This document shows positions 8,023-11,329 of a DNA stretch of 11,329 bases, piece by piece. Positions within the stretch are counted from its first letter, which is position 1. Each line of letters begins with the position of its first letter. A model generated the notes under the pieces. The model ran no database searches. It had not been told where the DNA came from and saw nothing but the letters and a program-made list of their open reading frames with translations. Source of the stretch: an uncultured Lachnospiraceae bacterium. GTDB lineage: Bacteria > Bacillota_A > Clostridia > Lachnospirales > Lachnospiraceae. Location of the stretch: positions 1 to 11,329 of the forward strand of contig CANOBT010000172.1 in the NCBI GenBank assembly GCA_947564305.1, given 5' to 3'. The translations under genes were made by a program, and so were the position numbers.

Positions 8023-8382
8023 TTATGCCTCGCTGTCCTGCAATTCCTGGATTGCCGCGAATGTCTTATCATATTCAGCCCTGACCTTTTCAAGCATATC
8101 CGGGGTATAATCCTGCGGATTATTGCGCAGCAATTCCGTTAAAGTCTCGCTGATCTGATAGAGCCCTGTAAAGCCCAGGTTCTGGCAGACTCCCTTTAAC
8201 GTATGTGCCGCCCGGAAAGCCTCCGTGTAATCTTGTGCCTCTAATGTCTTGCAAAGATTGTCAAAACTGCCGTCCGCTAAAAACTTTAATGCAAACTTTT
8301 TAATCCTTGCATCTCCGCGGAAACGACCAAATACCCCATCATAATCTCCATTAATTTTTTCGTAACATTCCTGTACTGTCAT
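8023..8382 (-). CDS. Stand-alone histidine phosphotransfer (Hpt) protein
   Basis: A 119-residue single-domain Hpt protein, which passes a phosphoryl group between receiver domains in multi-step phosphorelays. The key motif is AAHTLKGVCQNLGF with the phospho-acceptor at His60 (counted from the ATG at 8382). The following Gly and the downstream helix with hydrophobic heptads (GLYQISETLTELLRN) fit the four-helix Hpt bundle. I choose the ATG at 8382 because AAAGGGG lies nine bases upstream; a longer version from a TTG at 8421 would place that site inside the gene and adds residues unlike the family. Its position between a receiver-HD-GYP gene and a hybrid kinase that lacks Hpt suggests it links the two. 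Hairpins lie on both sides of the gene. No membrane segment; cytoplasmic. Confidence 0.93.
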   Translation of the reverse strand: MTVQECYEKINGDYDGVFGRFRGDARIKKFALKFLADGSFDNLCKTLEAQDYTEAFRAAHTLKGVCQNLGFTGLYQISETLTELLRNNPQDYTPDMLEKVRAEYDKTFAAIQELQDSEA

Positions 8383-8412
8383 TTTGATATACCCCTTTCT
8401 TTGTAACCACCT

Positions 8413-8433
8413 GCAGCGCAAATGATTGCCTGC
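8413..8433 (-). promoter_or_regulatory. Hairpin in the leader of hpt
   Basis: On the plus strand GCAG-C-GCAA (8413-8421) pairs with TTGC-CTGC (8426-8433) around an ATGA loop: eight base pairs with one bulged base. It lies between the HD-GYP stop and the hpt ribosome binding site (8392-8395) without occluding it, and has no U-tract. Its right arm and the 3' neighbouring bases share TGCCTGCTT (8427-8435) with the hairpin downstream of hpt (7994-8002). Confidence 0.45.
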
Positions 8434-8453
8434 TTACCCGCCATATGTATTTT

Positions 8454-10001
8454 TTAACAATCTGCTGTTCCCTGCTCTTCAATCACATCTTCTACTTTAC
8501 CGATTACGCCCCGCATCTGCGGTTTTTCTTCATCTGACCAGTTCACACGACAGATGATTTCACGTTCCCGCACGACTCCGTCTATCTTTGTCCGGCATCT
8601 ATACCTGGTTTCCGGTTCCTCAGGCGTTGTCCCCGAAAGCACCTCCCTAAGTCCCTGAATATCCTCTTCCTTTATTGACTCCAGAACCTTTTCACTCTTC
8701 AGCGGTTCCTGTGTCAGCTCATCCAACCCTAGTTTACGCGCCCCCCATTCTGTCAAAGTGAGCAGCGATGGGGTAAACGTGTATTCAAACTGAATTTCCT
8801 TTGATAAAGAAGAGAAAAACCGGTTCTTCGCTCTCTCCTGATCCAGATAATAGAGGGTACGGTTTGACCCTTCCATCTCTTCATAACGAAGGATTTCTTC
8901 CGCGATATTACGCATCTCCTTCTCATTCTTTGTATTCACAGAAGCTGCTTTGAGCTCCTCTGCAAGGCTGTCTGATATATCCAGCAGACACTCCAGCAAG
9001 AGCGGATTAAATGTACCACATTGTCCCTCCTGAATCATCTGCAGGGCAGTCTCGTGGGAAAATGCCTTTTTATACACACGCTCACTGGTCAGCGCATCAT
9101 ATACATCTGCCATAGATACAACCTGAGCTGAAATCGGGATTTCCTCCCCTTTCAGTCCATCCGGATAACCTCTTCCATCATACCGTTCATGATGCCACCG
9201 GCAGATTTCATATGCAACCTTGAGTAACGGTTCCTCCTGATAAAAAGATAAATCTTCCAACATAGAAGCCCCAATCGTAGAGTGAGTTTTCATTATCTCA
9301 TACTCTTCGTCCGTAAAACGCCCCGGCTTATTCAGGACCTCTGACGGAATGTCAATCTTCCCTATATCATGCAGAGCAGACGCCATGTTGATCATATTAA
9401 TATCCTTATGTGACAGATGGTATCGATCCGTCTTCTTAATCAGGCTTTTCAAGAGAAGCTCCGTAATCGTCTGAACGTGTAATACATGGAGTCCGCTTTC
9501 TCCATTACGGAATTCAACGATATGGCTTAATATCGTGACCATAAGACTGGTGTTCTTCTCCTTCTCAAACATCTGCTCAGTCACAAGCCCCATCAGCTTC
9601 TTCTGTTTTGCATAAAGCATAATGGTATTGAGAACTCTTCGCTGTACGACCAAAGAATCAAAGGGCCGGCTAATATAGTCTATTACACCCAGTTCGTAAG
9701 CACGCCGCACATAGGAAGGCGTACTCTCCGCAGAAATCATAATCACCGGTACATCTTCTATCCACTGGTTTTTATTCATCACTGCCAGGACCTCAAAGCC
9801 GTCCATCCCAGGCATTACGATATCCAGAAGCACCAGAGAGAGTTCTGAACTCATCTGCTGCAAAATCGCTAATCCCTGCGGTCCGTCTGCTGCCTCTAAA
9901 ATCTCGAAATCATCCTCCAGCATATCGGACAAAATCATGCGATTCATCTCTGAATCATCGACAATTAGAATTTTTTCTTTTATTTTGTTTTTGTCATTCA
10001 T
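8454..10001 (-). CDS. Response regulator with HD-GYP phosphodiesterase and C-terminal PAS-like domain
   Basis: A 515-residue cytoplasmic protein. The receiver domain (about 10-128) has Asp15-Asp16, phospho-acceptor Asp60 (LLDIVMPGMDG) and Ser90, but SRPF at 111-114 puts Arg112 where a lysine is normal. The HD-GYP domain (about 150-345) has His-Asp at 211-212 (HDIGKIDIP), His240, His270-His271-Glu272, GRGYP (276-280) and the following DGLKGEEIP, plus Asp299 (SMADVYDALTS). All expected metal and GYP residues are present, so it should hydrolyse c-di-GMP; some family members act on 3',3'-cGAMP instead. The tail (about 378-510) resembles a PAS_3-type fold: FEYTFTPSLLTLTEWGARKLG, then REREIICRVNWSDEE and GVIGKVEDV. 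GAGGG lies eight bases before the ATG. The Hpt gene follows 71 bases downstream, making this the likely relay output. Confidence 0.93.
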   Translation of the reverse strand: MNDKNKIKEKILIVDDSEMNRMILSDMLEDDFEILEAADGPQGLAILQQMSSELSLVLLDIVMPGMDGFEVLAVMNKNQWIEDVPVIMISAESTPSYVRRAYELGVIDYISRPFDSLVVQRRVLNTIMLYAKQKKLMGLVTEQMFEKEKNTSLMVTILSHIVEFRNGESGLHVLHVQTITELLLKSLIKKTDRYHLSHKDINMINMASALHDIGKIDIPSEVLNKPGRFTDEEYEIMKTHSTIGASMLEDLSFYQEEPLLKVAYEICRWHHERYDGRGYPDGLKGEEIPISAQVVSMADVYDALTSERVYKKAFSHETALQMIQEGQCGTFNPLLLECLLDISDSLAEELKAASVNTKNEKEMRNIAEEILRYEEMEGSNRTLYYLDQERAKNRFFSSLSKEIQFEYTFTPSLLTLTEWGARKLGLDELTQEPLKSEKVLESIKEEDIQGLREVLSGTTPEEPETRYRCRTKIDGVVREREIICRVNWSDEEKPQMRGVIGKVEDVIEEQGTADC

Positions 10002-10082
10002 TACAATTACCCTCTATACACAAACTAAGACATACTCAAAAAATATTTCTGAGCAGTTCTTTACACACAAAAATCCTTCTTT

Positions 10083-10111
10083 ATTATGACATAACAGTCC
10101 GAAAAAGTCCA
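10083..10111 (-). promoter_or_regulatory. Candidate extended -10 promoter for the HD-GYP-hpt-kinase operon
   Basis: Read on the minus strand, TGGACT (-35, 10106-10111) and CATAAT (-10, 10083-10088) are spaced 17 bases apart, and a TGT precedes the -10 as an extended -10 element. Transcription would start near 10076, giving a leader of about 75 bases. The -35 overlaps the first of two GGACT copies 10 bases apart (AGTCC on the plus strand at 10106-10110 and 10096-10100). I see no strong terminator for the upstream regulator gene in this 129-base gap. Confidence 0.55.
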
Positions 10112-10130
10112 GACTCAAATAGGCCATCCC

Positions 10131-10910
10131 TCAGGAAAGTTTGAAGCCCATCCCCCATACCGTCTGGATATATGTATCTGTACCGCTTTTTTTCAATTTT
10201 GAACGGATATTACTGATATGCACATTGATGGTCTTATCCTCAACAAAGTATTCTTCTCCCCACGCATACTCATAAATCATCTGCTTGGTGAAAACTCGTT
10301 TAGGATTACGAATCAACAGCTCCATAATGAGAAATTCATGCCTGGTCAGCTCCACCATTTCCCCATTCGCAGTCATCTCCTGCGTATCCGGGTTCAGTGT
10401 CCATGTACGGTAAGTATATACGTGCTGTTCATATTCTGTTTCTTCCCGGCTGGATATAGTTCCTCCTGACGCACCTTCATTTACAGATTCCACTCCCTTT
10501 GACTCTATGCCCTGGCTGTTCTCTGGGTCTATGCTCTGTGAGCCTTTTCGTATCCTGTTTGGGTGACGGAGCCGAATTTGTATCCGCACCAGCAGCTCCG
10601 GAAGGTCAAACGGTTTACAGAGATAATCCTCCGCACCAGCAGACAATAAATCCACCTTGCTGTCCAGTCCGCTCTTCGCAGACAGTACAATGACTGGCAC
10701 GCTTTTGGAAAATACAGGGACCAATTCTTCACCTGGAATTCCCGGAAGCATCAAATCCAAAAGCACCAGATCAAACTTTTCCATTGAAAAAAGCAATTTC
10801 CCCTCACTCCCAGAATATGCCTGTGCACAGGAATATCCATGTTCTTCCAGATAGTCCCGAATCATCTGGTTATTCTTTTCATCATCCTCTATGATCAAAA
10901 TCCTTTGCAT
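10131..10910 (-). CDS. OmpR-family response regulator (receiver plus winged-helix DNA-binding domain)
   Basis: A 259-residue transcription regulator. The receiver (1-118) has Glu8-Asp9-Asp10, phospho-acceptor Asp52 (LLDLMLPG), Ser77 and Lys99 (CKPF). The winged helix (about 165-259) has the family segments VELTRHEFLIMELLI (187-200), RVFTKQMIYEYAWG (205-218), the recognition-helix region DKTINVHISNIRSKL (225-239) and the wing ending VWGMGFKL. The linker between them (about 119-163) is unusually long, rich in Ser, Gly and Glu, and contains a degenerate five-residue repeat. AGGGGAG lies eight bases before the ATG. No histidine kinase immediately adjoins it, so its partner is uncertain: the hybrid kinase downstream is possible but usually such regulators pair with simple kinases. 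It is divergent from the tRNA genes and may activate or repress the operon that follows. Confidence 0.95.
   Translation of the reverse strand: MQRILIIEDDEKNNQMIRDYLEEHGYSCAQAYSGSEGKLLFSMEKFDLVLLDLMLPGIPGEELVPVFSKSVPVIVLSAKSGLDSKVDLLSAGAEDYLCKPFDLPELLVRIQIRLRHPNRIRKGSQSIDPENSQGIESKGVESVNEGASGGTISSREETEYEQHVYTYRTWTLNPDTQEMTANGEMVELTRHEFLIMELLIRNPKRVFTKQMIYEYAWGEEYFVEDKTINVHISNIRSKLKKSGTDTYIQTVWGMGFKLS
10473..10541 (-). repeat. Degenerate 15-base tandem repeat in the regulator linker
   Basis: Residues 124-146 of the OmpR-type regulator read as SQSID, a PEN insertion, then SQGIE, SKGVE and SVNEG: a pentapeptide pattern. At the DNA level TCTATGCCCTG (10504-10514) recurs as TCTATGCTCTG (10528-10538), and GATTCCACTCCC (10486-10497) resembles GACTCTATGCCC (10501-10512) one 15-base unit away. 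This looks like linker growth by repeat slippage; the frame is kept. Confidence 0.5.
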
Positions 10911-10970
10911 GGTGTGTCTCCCCTAATAATACAATTCTGTGTTTCCTATAAATTTCTAATTTTTTATTGT

Positions 10971-10998
10971 ATCATATTTTATAAATAATGGTAGTAAA
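10971..10998 (-). promoter_or_regulatory. Candidate promoter for the OmpR-family regulator gene
   Basis: On the minus strand TTTACT (-35, 10993-10998) and TATGAT (-10, 10971-10976) are 16 bases apart. The -10 matches five of six consensus bases. Transcription would start near 10963, about 50 bases before the ATG at 10910. It diverges from the tRNA promoter, with about 100 bases between the two -35 elements. Confidence 0.5.
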
Positions 10999-11097
10999 TT
11001 TTAGAAAAGACCGCTTCACAAATGGCTCATCATGGGACGATTCAACCGCAAATAACAATCGTATAAAAATTTATTGCAAAATTTAAAAATAAAATGC

Positions 11098-11126
11098 TTG
11101 CAAATTCAAAGGAAGTGTGCTAATAT
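11098..11126 (+). promoter_or_regulatory. Strong promoter for the tRNA genes, with AT-rich UP-like region
   Basis: TTGCAA (-35, 11098-11103) and TAATAT (-10, 11121-11126) are 17 bases apart. The roughly 35 bases before the -35 are almost entirely A and T, with A-tracts like an UP element that contacts the polymerase alpha subunits, as is common for stable RNA genes. Transcription would start near 11133, about 34 bases before tRNA-Glu. Confidence 0.7.
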
Positions 11127-11134
11127 AAATAGCG

Positions 11135-11151
11135 GTCACCATGAAGGTGGC
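11135..11151 (+). promoter_or_regulatory. Small hairpin in the tRNA leader
   Basis: GTCACC (11135-11140) can pair with GGTGGC (11146-11151), including one G-U pair, around an ATGAA loop. It lies at the very 5' end of the predicted transcript, between the promoter and tRNA-Glu, and could stabilise or guide processing of the precursor. Its tail (GGTTGTTTGATTTC) is too weak for a confident terminator. Confidence 0.3.
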
Positions 11152-11166
11152 GGTTGTTTGATTTCT

Positions 11167-11238
11167 GGCTCCGTGGTCAAGCGGTTAAGACATCGCCCTT
11201 TCACGGCGGTAACACGGGTTCGATTCCCGTCGGAGTCA
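11167..11238 (+). tRNA. tRNA-Glu (anticodon UUC)
   Basis: A 72-base cloverleaf. The acceptor stem GGCTCCG pairs with CGGAGTC, with a single G-U at the second pair, and A is the discriminator base. The anticodon stem TCGCC/GGCGG encloses the loop CTTTCAC, so the anticodon is TTC (glutamate). The T arm is ACGGG-TTCGATT-CCCGT. The central arm closely matches known bacterial tRNA-Glu. The CCA end is not encoded and must be added after transcription. Confidence 0.96.
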
Positions 11239-11278
11239 TTGATGCACGTTTGTCAGACAATTGCATATTTTATATTAA

Positions 11279-11329
11279 GGCGCAGTAGCCAAGTGGTAAG
11301 GCGTGGGTCTGCAACACCCTGATTCACCG
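11279..11329 (+). tRNA. tRNA-Cys (anticodon GCA), 3' end cut off by the window
   Basis: The visible 51 bases cover the 5' acceptor strand (GGCGCAG), the D arm (GCCAAGTGGTAAGGC), the anticodon arm and the start of the T arm. The anticodon loop CTGCAAC lies between GGGT and ACCC, giving anticodon GCA. The D arm matches Firmicute tRNA-Cys very closely. The outermost anticodon-stem pair would be a U-U mismatch by my alignment. It lies 40 bases after tRNA-Glu and is probably on the same transcript. Confidence 0.93.

Noticed and set aside
8383..8421. A longer N-terminus for the Hpt protein from a TTG at 8421
   Set aside because: The good ribosome binding site AAAGGGG serves the ATG at 8382, and the extra residues do not belong to the Hpt fold.
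10034..10052. CTCA...TGAG inverted repeat with AT-rich centre before the HD-GYP gene
   Set aside because: Imperfect, mostly A-T pairs, mismatched inside and lying within the leader; not enough for a regulatory call.
11074..11322. An 82-codon open frame on the plus strand starting at TTG
   Set aside because: It runs through the tRNA promoter, tRNA-Glu and tRNA-Cys, has no ribosome binding site and encodes nothing recognisable.
1..11329. CRISPR arrays, insertion sequences, integrase or transposase genes, attachment sites
   Set aside because: No regularly spaced repeats, transposase motifs or terminal inverted repeats were seen. The tRNAs could serve as integration sites, but nothing integrated is visible beside them.

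Overview
The window looks like chromosomal DNA of a low-to-moderate GC Clostridia, most likely a Lachnospiraceae-type gut Firmicute. This is an inference from three things: the ecfA1-ecfA2-ecfT-truA module, the style of the multi-domain signalling proteins, and strong AGGAGG-like ribosome binding sites. No ribosomal RNA or other decisive taxonomic marker is present.

Layout. The left edge (about 1-2030, plus strand) holds the C-terminal part of an unidentified protein. A gap with a candidate promoter and palindrome follows, then a complete AAA-ATPase-like/PD-(D/E)XK-like protein of the kind often seen as an accessory gene. It converges on a minus-strand train of eight genes (10910 down to 2046). 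In transcription order these are: an OmpR-family response regulator; a REC-HD-GYP protein with a PAS-like tail; a small Hpt protein; a hybrid histidine kinase with two receiver domains; ecfA1, ecfA2 and ecfT (core of an ECF vitamin/metal transporter); and truA (tRNA pseudouridine synthase). The right edge (11098-11329, plus strand) carries a strong divergent promoter driving tRNA-Glu(UUC) and a tRNA-Cys(GCA) cut off by the window end.

How the genes may work together. The hybrid kinase has no Hpt domain of its own, and the Hpt protein is a separate gene just upstream of it. The next gene upstream is a receiver fused to an HD-GYP phosphodiesterase. Together they have all the parts of a His-Asp-His-Asp phosphorelay, with an extracellular sensor at the top and cyclic dinucleotide (probably c-di-GMP) hydrolysis at the bottom. 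A promoter with an extended -10 precedes the HD-GYP gene, and two hairpins flank hpt. Only 58 bases separate the kinase from ecfA1, so the housekeeping ECF/truA genes may be partly co-transcribed with the signalling genes. The ECF/truA genes lack their usual ribosomal-protein neighbours here.

Most of the window is recognisable biology. I see no CRISPR array, transposase, integrase or clearly novel system. The points most worth checking are the split phosphorelay, the hairpins around hpt, the repeat-expanded linker of the OmpR-type regulator, tandem GGACT motifs at an operon promoter, and the displaced ECF/truA module.
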